A stretch of 64,000 nucleotides of DNA from CAIWHR01 sp040007035 (GTDB taxonomy: Bacteria; Pseudomonadota; Gammaproteobacteria; Burkholderiales; Casimicrobiaceae). The translations under genes and the position numbers were made by a program. The notes below the pieces were generated by a model. The model was given only the letters and a program-made list of their open reading frames with translations. It made no database searches and was not told where the DNA came from. The stretch spans positions 14,214 to 78,213 of the forward strand of contig JBDTVU010000002.1 in the NCBI GenBank assembly GCA_040007035.1, written 5' to 3'. This document shows, in pieces, positions 17,723 through 26,260 of this stretch. Every line of letters starts with the position of its first letter. The stretch's first letter is position 1.

Positions 17723-19525
17723 TCAGAACTGCTCGGCCGGAAGCGCCAGCGCCGAATCGCCGCCGTGGGTCACCGTCTGCGCGTACGCGGCCGCCTGCGG
17801 CAGCAGGCAGTCGGCGTAGTAGCGCGCGGTGACGACCTTCGCGTGCAGGAAGCGCGCGTCGCCGGTACCGTCGTGCTGGTGCTTCGCGGCGACGAGTGCC
17901 GCGCGGCCGAGTTGCCAGCCGCCGGCGACGAGCCCCCACAGCCGCAGGTACGGCACGGCGCCCGCGTGCGCGGCGCGCGTGTTCGCGGCGAACGCCGGCA
18001 CCACCCAGTCGACCGCCGCCTGCAGCGACGCGGTCGCCTCCTTCAGACTCGTACCGATCGCGCGCAGGTTGACGTCAGCGTGGCCAGCGAGCTCCGCCGC
18101 GACCTTCCCGATGTCGGCGACGATCGACTTCGCCGCGGCGCCGCCGTCGCGCGCCGTCTTCCGTCCGATCAGGTCGTTGGCCTGGATGCCGGTCGTGCCT
18201 TCGTAGATCGTCGTGATCCGCGCGTCGCGGTAGTGCTGCGCGGCGCCGGATTCCTCGATGAACCCCATCCCGCCATGCACCTGCACACCGAGCGACGTCA
18301 GCTCCTGCGCCACCTCGGTCGAGCAGCCCTTGACGATCGGGATCATGAATTCGGCGAACGCCTGGTGCCGCTTGCGCGCCTCGGCATCGGGATGGCGGTG
18401 CGCGTTGTCCAGCGCCGCCGCGGTGACGTAGGCGACCGCGCGCATCGCCTCGATGCTGGCGCGCATCGTCATCAGCATCCGGCGGACGTCCGGGTGCTCG
18501 ATGATCGAGCCGCCCGCAGCGCCCTTCTCCGCGCCGACCGCCTTGCCCTGCACGCGGTCGCGGGCGTAGGCGACGGCGCGCTGGTAGGCGCGCTCGGAAA
18601 TGCCGACGCCCTCCAGCCCGACCGAGAACCGCGCGAGATTCATCATGACGAACATGTAGGCGAGGCCGTGGTTCTGTTCGCCGACGAGATAGCCGATCGC
18701 GCCGCCGTGGTCGCCGAACGCCATCACCGCCGTCGGGCTGGCGTGGATGCCGAGCTTGTGCTCGAGCGAAACGCAGTGAACGTCGTTGCGCGCGCCGAGG
18801 CTGCCGTCGTCGTTGACCATCAACTTCGGCACGACGAACAGCGAGATCCCCTTCACGCCCTCGGGCGCATCCGGCGTGCGCGCCAGCACCAGATGGACGA
18901 TGTTGTCGGTGTAGTCGTGGTCGCCGTAGGTGATGAAGATCTTCTGGCCGAAGACCTTGTACGTGCCGTCGCCCTGCGGGACCGCCTTCGTTCGCACCGC
19001 GGCCAGGTCCGAGCCCGCCTGCGGCTCGGTCAGGTTCATCGTGCCGGTCCACGTGCCGGCGACCATGTTCGGCAGGAACCGGTCCTTCAGTGCCTGCGAA
19101 CCGCGCAACGCGATCGCCTCGATCGCGCCCTGCGTCAGCAGCGGACAGAGGTCGAACGCCATGTTCGACGCGTGCCACATTTCCTCGACCGCCGCCGACA
19201 GGAGTTGCGGCAATCCCTGGCCGCCGTAGTCGGGGCTCTTGGTGAGGCCGTTCCAGCCGTTCTCGCAGAATTGCCGGTACGCGTCTTTGAACCCGGACGG
19301 CGTCTTCACCGTACCGTCGTCCTGGCGCTTTGCGCCCTCCTGGTCGCCGGTTCGGTTGATCGGATCGAGGACATTCGTCGCGAACTTCGCGGCTTCCTCG
19401 AGGATCGCGCTGGCGACGTCGGGCGTGGCTTCCTCGAACCCGGGAAGCGTCGCGACCTGCGCGAGGCCGGCGAGCTCGGTCATCACGAACTGCATTTCGG
19501 CGAGGGGTGCCTGGTAGGTGCTCAT
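17723..19525 (-). CDS. Acyl-CoA dehydrogenase with extended C-terminal domain (FadE/DmdC-like)
   Basis: 600-residue FAD enzyme that introduces the alpha-beta double bond in acyl-CoA and passes electrons to ETF. Visible features are MNLTEPQAGSDL (FAD/substrate loop), IFITYGDHD, and the catalytic base in IYEGTTG (E442). Length and the C-terminal helical extension match the roughly 600-residue group that includes 3-methylmercaptopropionyl-CoA dehydrogenase and other medium/long-chain enzymes, so the acyl chain is uncertain. It faces the + strand cluster tail to tail with no clear terminator in the 73-base gap. etfB and etfA lie directly upstream on the same strand. Confidence 0.93.
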   Translation of the reverse strand: MSTYQAPLAEMQFVMTELAGLAQVATLPGFEEATPDVASAILEEAAKFATNVLDPINRTGDQEGAKRQDDGTVKTPSGFKDAYRQFCENGWNGLTKSPDYGGQGLPQLLSAAVEEMWHASNMAFDLCPLLTQGAIEAIALRGSQALKDRFLPNMVAGTWTGTMNLTEPQAGSDLAAVRTKAVPQGDGTYKVFGQKIFITYGDHDYTDNIVHLVLARTPDAPEGVKGISLFVVPKLMVNDDGSLGARNDVHCVSLEHKLGIHASPTAVMAFGDHGGAIGYLVGEQNHGLAYMFVMMNLARFSVGLEGVGISERAYQRAVAYARDRVQGKAVGAEKGAAGGSIIEHPDVRRMLMTMRASIEAMRAVAYVTAAALDNAHRHPDAEARKRHQAFAEFMIPIVKGCSTEVAQELTSLGVQVHGGMGFIEESGAAQHYRDARITTIYEGTTGIQANDLIGRKTARDGGAAAKSIVADIGKVAAELAGHADVNLRAIGTSLKEATASLQAAVDWVVPAFAANTRAAHAGAVPYLRLWGLVAGGWQLGRAALVAAKHQHDGTGDARFLHAKVVTARYYADCLLPQAAAYAQTVTHGGDSALALPAEQF

Positions 19526-19667
19526 CGAAACCTCGAAACGTGGAATCGAAAGGAATTCAGCGTACCCGCGGCGGTTGGACGAAACGCTCTGATGCGGTCC
19601 CCGCGCGAGCGGCGGCGACCGGCCGATGCCTTGCCTCCGACCCGGCCCGGCCCGCGCCGCCGGTCCG

Positions 19668-20606
19668 TCAGCCCAGCGCGGCCGTCAGCTCCGGTACGAT
19701 CTGGAACAGGTCGCCGATCAGCCCGTAGTCGGCGATCTGGAAAATCGGCGCCTCCGGATCCTTGTTGATCGCGACGATGACCTTGCTGTCCTTCATCCCG
19801 GCCAGATGCTGTATCGCGCCGGAGATGCCGATCGCGATGTAGAGGTCGGGAGCGACGATCTTGCCGGTCTGGCCGACCTGGTAGTCGTTCGGGACGTAAC
19901 CGGCGTCGACCGCGGCACGCGAAGCGCCGATCGCCGCGTTCAACTTGTGCGCGAGCGCGTCGAGCAGCTTGAAGTTCTCGGCGCTGGCCAGAGCCCGGCC
20001 GCCGGAGACGACGACGCGCGCGCTGGTCAACTCCGGCCGGTCCGACTTGCTGAGTTCCTGCCCGGTGACCTTGGTCTGCCCGGTGTCGGCTGCGGCGGCC
20101 ACCGCTTCGACGGCCGCGCTGCCGCCGGTCGTGGCGACGGCGTCGAAACCGGTCGCGCGCACCGTGATCACCTTCACCGCGTCCTTCGACTGGACGGTGG
20201 CGAACGCGCTGCCGGCGTAGATCGGCCGCACGAACGTGTCCGGGCTCTCCACGGCGATGATCTCCGAGATCTGCGCGACGTCGAGCAGCGCGGCGACCCG
20301 CGGCATCATGTTCTTGCCGTAGCCGGTGGCGGAGGCCAGCACGTGACTGTAGCCGCCGGACTTCGCCAGCGCGACGATGGTGGCGGCGACGTTCTCCGCG
20401 GTCGGCTGCGCGAGGTACGGCGCGTCGGCGTGCAACACCTTGGCGACACCGGCGGCCTGCGCCGCGGCCTGCGCCGCCGGGCCGGCGTTGGCGCCGGCGA
20501 CGAGGACGTGGATGTCGCCGCCGATCTTCTGCGCTGCGGCGATCGTGTGGAACGTGGCGGCCTTGACGGTCGCGTGGTCGTGGTCGGCGATGACGAGCGT
20601 GGTCAT
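19668..20606 (-). CDS. etfA: Electron transfer flavoprotein alpha subunit
   Basis: 312 residues, normal length. EtfA holds FAD and carries electrons from acyl-CoA dehydrogenases to ETF:ubiquinone oxidoreductase. The C-terminal FAD-binding region is clear: AVDAGYVPNDYQVGQTGK, PDLYIAIGISGAIQH and NKDPEAPIFQIADYG. It lies 13 bases downstream of etfB and 142 bases upstream of the acyl-CoA dehydrogenase, so donor and acceptor genes travel together. Confidence 0.97.
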   Translation of the reverse strand: MTTLVIADHDHATVKAATFHTIAAAQKIGGDIHVLVAGANAGPAAQAAAQAAGVAKVLHADAPYLAQPTAENVAATIVALAKSGGYSHVLASATGYGKNMMPRVAALLDVAQISEIIAVESPDTFVRPIYAGSAFATVQSKDAVKVITVRATGFDAVATTGGSAAVEAVAAAADTGQTKVTGQELSKSDRPELTSARVVVSGGRALASAENFKLLDALAHKLNAAIGASRAAVDAGYVPNDYQVGQTGKIVAPDLYIAIGISGAIQHLAGMKDSKVIVAINKDPEAPIFQIADYGLIGDLFQIVPELTAALG

Positions 20607-20619
20607 GATGGCGGGTCCG

Positions 20620-21372
20620 TCAGGAGATCACTTTGGCTTCGTTGCGGAGCTTTGCGACCAGCTCCTTCACGTCGGCCACTTTGCCGCCGCCCTTCCGCTT
20701 CGGCGGCTCGACCACCTTCAGCGTGGCGAGCCGCGGCGCGACGTCGACGCCCAGCGTCGCAGGGTTGGTCGTCTCCAGCGGCTTCTTCTTCGCCTTCATG
20801 ATGTTCGGCAGCGTCGCGTAGCGCGGCTCGTTCAAGCGCAGGTCGGCGGTGATCACCATCGGCAGCGACGCCTCGATCGTCTCAAGGCCGCCGTCGACCT
20901 CGCGCTTGACGGTCGCCTTGCCGGCGGCGATCTCGATCTTCGACGCGTACGCCGCCTGCGGCCAGCCGAGCAGCGCGGCCAGCATCTGGCCGGTCTGGTT
21001 GGCGTCGTCGTCGATCGCCTGCTTGCCGGCGATGACGAGCTGCGGCTGCTCACGGTCGACGATCGCCTTCAGGAGTTTGGCCACGGCCAGCGGCTGCAGC
21101 TCGACGTCGGTGTCGACCAGGATCGCGCGGTCGGCGCCGATCGCCAGCGCAGTGCGCAGCGTCTCCTGGCAGGAAGCCAGCCCGCAGGACACGACGACGA
21201 TCTCCGTCGCGATCCCCTTCTCCTTCAGCCGCACCGCTTCCTCGACCGCGATCTCGTCGAAGGGATTCATCGACATCTTGACGTTGGCGGTGTCGACCCC
21301 GCTGCCGTCCGGCTTGACCCGAACCTTGACGTTGTAATCGACGACGCGCTTGACGGGGACAAGGACTTTCAT
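20620..21372 (-). CDS. etfB: Electron transfer flavoprotein beta subunit
   Basis: 250 residues. EtfB binds AMP and completes the EtfAB heterodimer. It begins with the conserved VPVKRVVDYNVK and has SMNPFDEIAVEEAVRLKE, the ETF-beta signature. A TATAAT box on its strand lies about 36 bases before the ATG. The gene heads etfB-etfA and possibly the acyl-CoA dehydrogenase. Confidence 0.97.
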   Translation of the reverse strand: MKVLVPVKRVVDYNVKVRVKPDGSGVDTANVKMSMNPFDEIAVEEAVRLKEKGIATEIVVVSCGLASCQETLRTALAIGADRAILVDTDVELQPLAVAKLLKAIVDREQPQLVIAGKQAIDDDANQTGQMLAALLGWPQAAYASKIEIAAGKATVKREVDGGLETIEASLPMVITADLRLNEPRYATLPNIMKAKKKPLETTNPATLGVDVAPRLATLKVVEPPKRKGGGKVADVKELVAKLRNEAKVIS

Positions 21373-21407
21373 GGGCGTGGGATCGAAAGGGTCGCGAGAA
21401 AGCGGCC

Positions 21408-21413
21408 ATTATA
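21408..21413 (-). promoter_or_regulatory. Possible -10 box for etfBA
   Basis: A perfect TATAAT on the minus strand, about 36 bases before the etfB ATG, in otherwise G/C-rich DNA. No convincing -35 is found at 16-18 bases upstream; that position abuts the palindromic element starting at 21440. Confidence 0.4.
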
Positions 21414-21439
21414 GCCGCTCCGGCGGCCCCCCCTCCCCG

Positions 21440-21491
21440 TAATGGGGTCAGTGTAAGTTATCAAAACGGATAACTTACACTGACCCCATTA
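21440..21491. repeat. REP-like palindrome, copy 1 (perfect 23-bp arms)
   Basis: Arms TAATGGGGTCAGTGTAAGTT and three more bases pair perfectly with their reverse complement across a six-base loop (AAAACG). The composition is A/T-rich against the surrounding sequence. A second, diverged copy is at 26261-26340. Similar GGGGTCAG-type palindromes accompany REP-associated tyrosine transposases in other proteobacteria, but no transposase is present here. The outer three bases (21489-21491) are the TAA stop codon of the minus-strand gene beginning at 22148. No T-run follows, so it is not an ordinary terminator. Confidence 0.9.
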
Positions 21492-22148
21492 TCTCCCCGG
21501 GCGCGGATACTCGACGAACTTCGCCGCCTGCCGCTCGAACCGGTCGCGCGGCGACAGGTTGCGTTGCTGCGACGGCGAGATCAGCGCGTAGTGCCGCAAT
21601 GCGGCCAGGCGATCGTTCGCTTCACTGCAGGCGCGGTCGTTGGTCACCCACAGCGCGGCCGGCAGCCGCCGCAGGTCGAACGCGCCGGAGTAGCTCCGCA
21701 GCGTCTTGCGGCCGTGCCGGTCGCAGTACTCGTGGAAATACGACATCGCCAGCTCGCGCAGGCTGCGGTAGACCGGGTCGCGGTAGCGCAGCGGCGTGCC
21801 GTTGGTCTTCGAGATCGCGCCCCAGGCGCCACCGCGACGGAACAGCGCGACGATGTGCGGGTAGTCGCAGGGATCGCAGTCGAGGTGCATGACGAGCGGC
21901 GGCTCGCCGTGGACCCACAGCGCGCAGGCGGCGAAAAGCGCGCCCTCGAAACAATGTGCGCACCGATGCGCGAGCACCTCGCGCACCGAGAACGCGGTTT
22001 CACCGTCGAGCTCGTGGTTGGCGGGCAGCGCGTTGAGGTACGCCTGGATCTTTGCCGGCGTCGCGAGCCGCCGCACCGTCGCGAACTCCGCCGGCGCGAG
22101 TCCGAGGTCTTCGCGGCGGGCGCGGCGCGGCTTCGCGATGACGGCCAT
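21489..22148 (-). CDS. Conserved hypothetical, transglutaminase-like fold suspected
   Basis: 219 residues, apparently cytoplasmic (no signal peptide). AHRCAHCFEGALFAACALW at about 60-79 places C66 at the start of a helix, and DYPHIVALF follows with H98; a Cys on a helix start then a His before a strand is the layout of papain-like transglutaminase-core proteins. I therefore suggest a transglutaminase-like protein, with the substrate and even activity unknown. WGAISKTNG, YRDPVYRSLRELAMSYFHEY are conserved-looking. The stop codon TAA lies inside the right end of REP-like copy 1, so the present C-terminus may have been set by the element's insertion. Confidence 0.6.
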   Translation of the reverse strand: MAVIAKPRRARREDLGLAPAEFATVRRLATPAKIQAYLNALPANHELDGETAFSVREVLAHRCAHCFEGALFAACALWVHGEPPLVMHLDCDPCDYPHIVALFRRGGAWGAISKTNGTPLRYRDPVYRSLRELAMSYFHEYCDRHGRKTLRSYSGAFDLRRLPAALWVTNDRACSEANDRLAALRHYALISPSQQRNLSPRDRFERQAAKFVEYPRPGR

Positions 22149-22242
22149 GGCGGACGATCCTACGCATCCATCACGCCGTCGTCATGATGCGGTGCAGTAA
22201 CGGCCCTGGAGCGGCGGACGGCGTCCGTCGCCGGGCCGGCAG

Positions 22243-22271
22243 TTGACAGCGTTCAGCCGGCCGAAGAACAT
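22243..22271 (+). promoter_or_regulatory. Possible promoter for the secreted protein at 22367
   Basis: A perfect -35 TTGACA is followed after 17 bases by GAACAT, a weak -10. It lies about 96 bases before the ATG at 22367 in the 218-base gap between two divergent genes. Nothing else identifiable was seen in that gap. Confidence 0.35.
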
Positions 22272-22366
22272 CGCCATTCCGCGTGCCCGCCCGGCCGACG
22301 GCACCGATCGCGGTACAAACCGGACCGGGCGGCAATCGCCCCCCCTTCAACCCACCGGAATCGAAC

Positions 22367-22957
22367 ATGGTCGCCACCTTCGACTCGTCCGCCGTTGCGT
22401 TCGTCCGCTCGCTGAAGCTGCTCGCCCTCGCGTCGATCTCGCTCGTCGCTGTCGACGCGAGCGCGCAGAACAAGTGCTCGGCAACCGTGGTCATCGCCGG
22501 GCAGAAAGCTTCGCTCGCGAACTGCATCGCGGCGTTCCTCGACGACAGCAACAGCGTCACGATCTGGTTCAACGAGGCGCCGGTCGCACCGAAGGAGGCC
22601 GAGGCGTTTCAGGTTTCCGCCTATGCCGACACCAGCAAGGACGGCAAGGAGCGAACGATGGTGCTGATCGCATTCTGCCCGGGCGGCGGCAAGCCCACGG
22701 CGGCGGCGGCCGCGGTGAAGTCGATCGACATGGGGATCGGCAGCGCCAGGTCGGCGCTGGCAGGCCGGCAATGGGTGATCGATGCCGGCAAGGACTTCAA
22801 GGTCGAGAGACTCAGCGGCGAAGTCAAGGCGGGCGGCACGCTCGCCGGCCGGATCACCGGAAGCCGGTCGAGCGACGGCCCGTATTCGTGGGACCTCGAA
22901 TTCGACGTCAGGCTGCCTGCAAAGAGCGCCGCCGCGGGCATGTCCTGCGGAAAGTGA
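22367..22957 (+). CDS. Small secreted protein of unknown function
   Basis: 196 residues. A signal peptide is followed by cleavage near DASAQN (about residue 33). Four cysteines occur in the mature part (in NKCSATV, ANCIAAF, AFCPGGG and the C-terminal SCGK), enough for two disulfides, so it is probably periplasmic or exported. No family recognised. ATG 22367 is chosen because it starts the signal peptide; the ribosome site is weak. It is one of only two + strand genes after 17.7 kb and faces the next gene tail to tail with 13 bases between. Confidence 0.6.
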   Translation: MVATFDSSAVAFVRSLKLLALASISLVAVDASAQNKCSATVVIAGQKASLANCIAAFLDDSNSVTIWFNEAPVAPKEAEAFQVSAYADTSKDGKERTMVLIAFCPGGGKPTAAAAAVKSIDMGIGSARSALAGRQWVIDAGKDFKVERLSGEVKAGGTLAGRITGSRSSDGPYSWDLEFDVRLPAKSAAAGMSCGK

Positions 22958-22970
22958 GTCCGCGCGGCGC

Positions 22971-23537
22971 TCAGCGGGGCGACATGCTTTTCAGCGCCTC
23001 CCGCGCCGCGGCCGCCGCCGGATCGGTGCGACTGGCGGCGAGCCGCGCGAGGAACGGGCGGGCGTCGGCGCCGCCGACGATGCCGAGGCCGGCCACCGCG
23101 TTCGCGCGATAGCCCTGCACGTACCGCCCCACCTGGTCATCGACAAACTGCTGCTGCGGGACGCGACGGAAGGCCGCGAGCGCGTCGCGGCTGACGCCTT
23201 CGATCCGATACGCTTCGAGCGGAAACTTCGCCCGCTCGTCGTAGCGCTCGGCCGCGGCGGCGCGCGCACGCTCGACGTCCTCGCGTGGCGGGCCCGCGGC
23301 GATCGCGCGCCGGAACATCGTCGCGAGCTCGGGCGCGTAGCGGCGCATCGCGGCGACCAGCGCGTGTTCCTCGCCCTCGATGCAGCTCGACGCCATCCAG
23401 CGCTGGAAGAGCGCGGCGACTTCGGGCGCGGCCGGCTGGCGGGGCTGCGCCTGCGGGGTCGCGCACGCCAGCGCAAGAACGAGCGCGGCGACCACGCGCA
23501 GCGCCGTGTCGATCCGGCGCGCGACGGATGCGGGCAT
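22971..23537 (-). CDS. Small exported protein of unknown function
   Basis: 188 residues from ATG 23537. The N-terminus RRIDTALRVVAALVLALACATPQAQ is a signal peptide. One residue after cleavage regions the mature part is alpha-helical and Arg/Ala-rich with a single Cys (MASSCIEGEE). A GTG at 23564 would add nine residues and would almost touch the upstream gene's stop; I prefer the ATG because it starts the signal peptide. No family is recognised. It follows the secreted metzincin-like gene closely and is probably co-expressed with it. Confidence 0.55.
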   Translation of the reverse strand: MPASVARRIDTALRVVAALVLALACATPQAQPRQPAAPEVAALFQRWMASSCIEGEEHALVAAMRRYAPELATMFRRAIAAGPPREDVERARAAAAERYDERAKFPLEAYRIEGVSRDALAAFRRVPQQQFVDDQVGRYVQGYRANAVAGLGIVGGADARPFLARLAASRTDPAAAAAREALKSMSPR

Positions 23538-23565
23538 GGCGGACGGATTCGTTGTCGCGCGCACG

Positions 23566-25545
23566 TCAGTTCGCCCGGTATGCGCCGTCGGCCCAGATCC
23601 GCTTCGCGATCGCCGGGCATTGCAGCGTCATCGTATCGCGGTCGCACGCGCGCGTCGGCAGGCCGGGACGCGCGGCGTAGACCGCGTTGACTGCCGACGC
23701 CGGCCGCAGGTGCCCGCGAAACGTCTGGCCCTCGGTCAGGTAGCGGCGCAGGCTGCTCAGCGAATGCATCACGTTGGTCTCGTCGAAGCTCGCCGTCAGG
23801 TCGTCGATGTGCTCCAGCGCGAAGTCGTGCCCCAGTTCGTGCGCCAGCAGATCCGCCCCCGAACCGGCGGCGATCGCGACGAAGCCGCCGCCGATTGCGC
23901 AGGCGTTGCCGCGCGACGTCGAGCCGTCGACCAGCCCGACGAGGTAGACGTTGATGCGCCCCGCACGCGCCCCGATGTCGGCCTGCAGTGCCGCGACGTT
24001 GGCGGTCGGCGCTGCAGCGGTGCCACACGTGAACGCGCTCCACGTCGGTGCCTTCGGATTGGCGGTCGCGTCGACGACCTCGAGCATCGACAGGCTGATG
24101 CCGAATCGCTCGCTGGCGTACATCGTCTGCACCGTCTGCCACAGCGTCAGCGCCGTCTGCTGCGTCGAGGCGAACGGCCCGGCGACGACCCAGATCGTCA
24201 CCGGCACCTCGATCTGCGCCGCAAGCGGCACCGGCACCGTCTGGTTGCCGCCCGCGGTCGACCACGCGACCGGCTGCACCGACACCGCGCGCGCGTTGCC
24301 GAACGCGATGACTTCGCCGCTGCCGGAGCGCGGCCCCGCGTTCACGGTGTCCGTCGTCGTCCCGTAGCCCTGATAGTTCGCCGTCGCGGTCGCCAGGCCG
24401 TCGCCGACGAGCGCTCCGTCGGGCGCGCCGGCAATGCCGAGGAATTGCAGCGTCGCTGTGCCGGGCGTCGGAGCGCACATGATCACCGCATTCGGCCCGT
24501 AGCCTTCGGCGATGTAGCTCTTTGCCAGCATCGTGCCCTTGATCCCGGGGTCCGTCGTATAGCGGTGGTTCGAGTCGACGCGCTGGTTCCACAGCCGGAA
24601 CACGGGCATCGTGCCGCCGAGGCAGCCGCCGGTCGTGGTGTCGGGCAGTGCGATGTAGAACGCGTTCGGCGATTCGTAGACATAGCCGGCGTATTCGGGA
24701 TCGGTCTGCCGCTTCTGGTCAAGCGCAGCGCACTCGGCCGCCGACGCCGAGAAGAAATGCGAGTTGCCCTTGCCCGGCGGGATGTAGAACCGGCACACCG
24801 GATTGGCGGCGGCGCCGCCGCCGGGCGCCGCGGCGTACACCTTGAACGATTGCCCGGTGCGCGCCCAGCCCGGGAAGTGGCCGGTGTCGAGCGCGTCGAT
24901 GTCCGGCTGCAGGTCGCTGATGAAATAGTGGTCCAGCGCGACGTTGTAGAACTCGACCAGCGGCACCGGCAGCGCCGGGATGACCGCGGAGGCGTCCGCA
25001 TAGCTGGTCGCCACGCTCGGCACGACGGCGCCGTTGCGGTCGACCGCCGTGCCGTCCGCAGGCAATGGCGGATAGGAGACGGAGTCCACGCCCGCATAGG
25101 CGAGCGTTCCTCCCGTCGTCGCGACGAACCCGGAGGGCAGCGTGTAGTCGGGGCGGACGAGGTTCAGCGCGGCGAACGCCGGCGTCGCGAGCAGCATCCG
25201 CCGGTTCGCCGTCTGCAGGTTCGGCAGATCCGCCGGAAACGTGAACGTCGTCGTCACGGCGCCATGCGTGCTGGTCAGCGTGCGGCCGGTGACGAAACCT
25301 TGCTGGATCTTCGCCAGCGTTTCGTGCAGCACCACGTACTGCACGGTGCCATCCGCGGTCGAGTAGATCTGCTCGATCCGCCACGATTGCCAGGCCTGCG
25401 CGGCCGGCGCCGCGACCGCCAACGCGAGCGCGAGCGCAACGGCGACGCACCGGCGACGCTGGCGCAATCCGTCGGTGACGCCGTCGGGCCGGCGCTTGCC
25501 ATCATCCACCGCCATGGTCCTCCACGCAACGAGGGCGTCGACCAT
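23566..25545 (-). CDS. Secreted DUF5648-like protein with a metzincin-type zinc site
   Basis: 659 residues. The signal peptide is in the first about 50 residues (a second ATG at 25515 is possible). Next is a region resembling betaproteobacterial secreted repeat proteins, then a DUF5648-like module (VEFYNVALDHYF to SHFFSASAAEC, with a further NHRYTTD). The C-terminal region carries HELGHDFALEH at 569-579, the HExxHxxxxxH zinc motif of metzincins, and a possible Met-turn at M593. This suggests a secreted zinc metallopeptidase with carbohydrate- or surface-binding modules. The Met-turn spacing is short, so activity needs proof. The next gene starts near its stop. Confidence 0.7.
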   Translation of the reverse strand: MVDALVAWRTMAVDDGKRRPDGVTDGLRQRRRCVAVALALALAVAAPAAQAWQSWRIEQIYSTADGTVQYVVLHETLAKIQQGFVTGRTLTSTHGAVTTTFTFPADLPNLQTANRRMLLATPAFAALNLVRPDYTLPSGFVATTGGTLAYAGVDSVSYPPLPADGTAVDRNGAVVPSVATSYADASAVIPALPVPLVEFYNVALDHYFISDLQPDIDALDTGHFPGWARTGQSFKVYAAAPGGGAAANPVCRFYIPPGKGNSHFFSASAAECAALDQKRQTDPEYAGYVYESPNAFYIALPDTTTGGCLGGTMPVFRLWNQRVDSNHRYTTDPGIKGTMLAKSYIAEGYGPNAVIMCAPTPGTATLQFLGIAGAPDGALVGDGLATATANYQGYGTTTDTVNAGPRSGSGEVIAFGNARAVSVQPVAWSTAGGNQTVPVPLAAQIEVPVTIWVVAGPFASTQQTALTLWQTVQTMYASERFGISLSMLEVVDATANPKAPTWSAFTCGTAAAPTANVAALQADIGARAGRINVYLVGLVDGSTSRGNACAIGGGFVAIAAGSGADLLAHELGHDFALEHIDDLTASFDETNVMHSLSSLRRYLTEGQTFRGHLRPASAVNAVYAARPGLPTRACDRDTMTLQCPAIAKRIWADGAYRAN

Positions 25546-25779
25546 GCGGCGACACCCCTTCCGGCACCCGGACCGGCCCCGGCGGGCCGACCGCAGCTAT
25601 CTTATCCCCGTTTGCTCGCAGCGATCGTCACGCGCGACGCCGGCTGCGGCTGCGGCCGCGGCCGTTGCCGCTTCGCAGCGCCGCCGTGACCGCGCCGGAA
25701 CGGCGCTGAAATATGCGAAGATTCGACCCGTGGCCCCGCCGCCTGGGGATGCGCGTTCAACCAGACAGGGACCAGGACG

Positions 25780-26247
25780 ATGATCAGCGATTCGTTGCTG
25801 CAGGGTGTGTATCTGTTCGGCGATCTCGGCGCCGACGAGCGCGAGCTGCTCGGGCGGATCGCCGAGCCAATGACCATGGCCGCCGGGTCGGCGGTGTTCC
25901 GGGCCGGGGATCCGGCGACGGCGCTCTATCTGATCAAGGACGGCTCGGTGCGGATCACGACCAGCGCGCCGGGCGGCGAGACGATCAACGTCGCGACGCT
26001 GGCCTCGGGCGCGCACTTCGGCGAGATGGCGCTGATCGACGGCGCGAGCCGCTCGGCCACCGTCGAGACGCTGGAGCCGACGGCGATGTTCCGCTTCGAT
26101 TACGACCGGATCCGCGCGACGCTCGACAAGTCGCCCGTCACGGCCGCGAAGGTGTATCGCGCGCTGGCGCGCTTCCTGTGCAACCGGCTGCGGCAGACGA
26201 CGACCGACATGAGCTACGCTCGGGAGAAGAATCTCCGGCACTTCTGA
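25780..26247 (+). CDS. Cyclic-nucleotide-binding domain protein without a DNA-binding domain
   Basis: 155 residues that contain only the CNB beta-roll of the Crp/Fnr family. FGEMALIDGASRSATVETLE is the phosphate-binding-cassette-like segment, followed by the C-helix. No helix-turn-helix follows: the protein ends about 30 residues after the C-helix, whereas Crp-type regulators run to about 210-230. It may sense a ligand and act on a partner protein. The stop codon is 13 bases before REP-like copy 2, but the stop is not made by that element. The gap upstream (25546-25779) has no other identifiable feature. Confidence 0.85.
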   Translation: MISDSLLQGVYLFGDLGADERELLGRIAEPMTMAAGSAVFRAGDPATALYLIKDGSVRITTSAPGGETINVATLASGAHFGEMALIDGASRSATVETLEPTAMFRFDYDRIRATLDKSPVTAAKVYRALARFLCNRLRQTTTDMSYAREKNLRHF

Positions 26248-26260
26248 TAGGGCCTATTTC

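Noticed and set aside
17393..19768. Long + strand frame opposite the acyl-CoA dehydrogenase
   Set aside because: Composition is Arg-rich and the region is explained fully by the minus-strand enzyme with an intact active site.
21440..21491. Palindrome as a Rho-independent terminator
   Set aside because: The hairpin has no T-run on either side, and its sequence is repeated at 26261-26340, which fits a REP-like element better.
22171..22572. Minus-strand frame within the divergent gap and the secreted protein gene
   Set aside because: It overlaps the signal-peptide-bearing gene at 22367 and lacks homology features.
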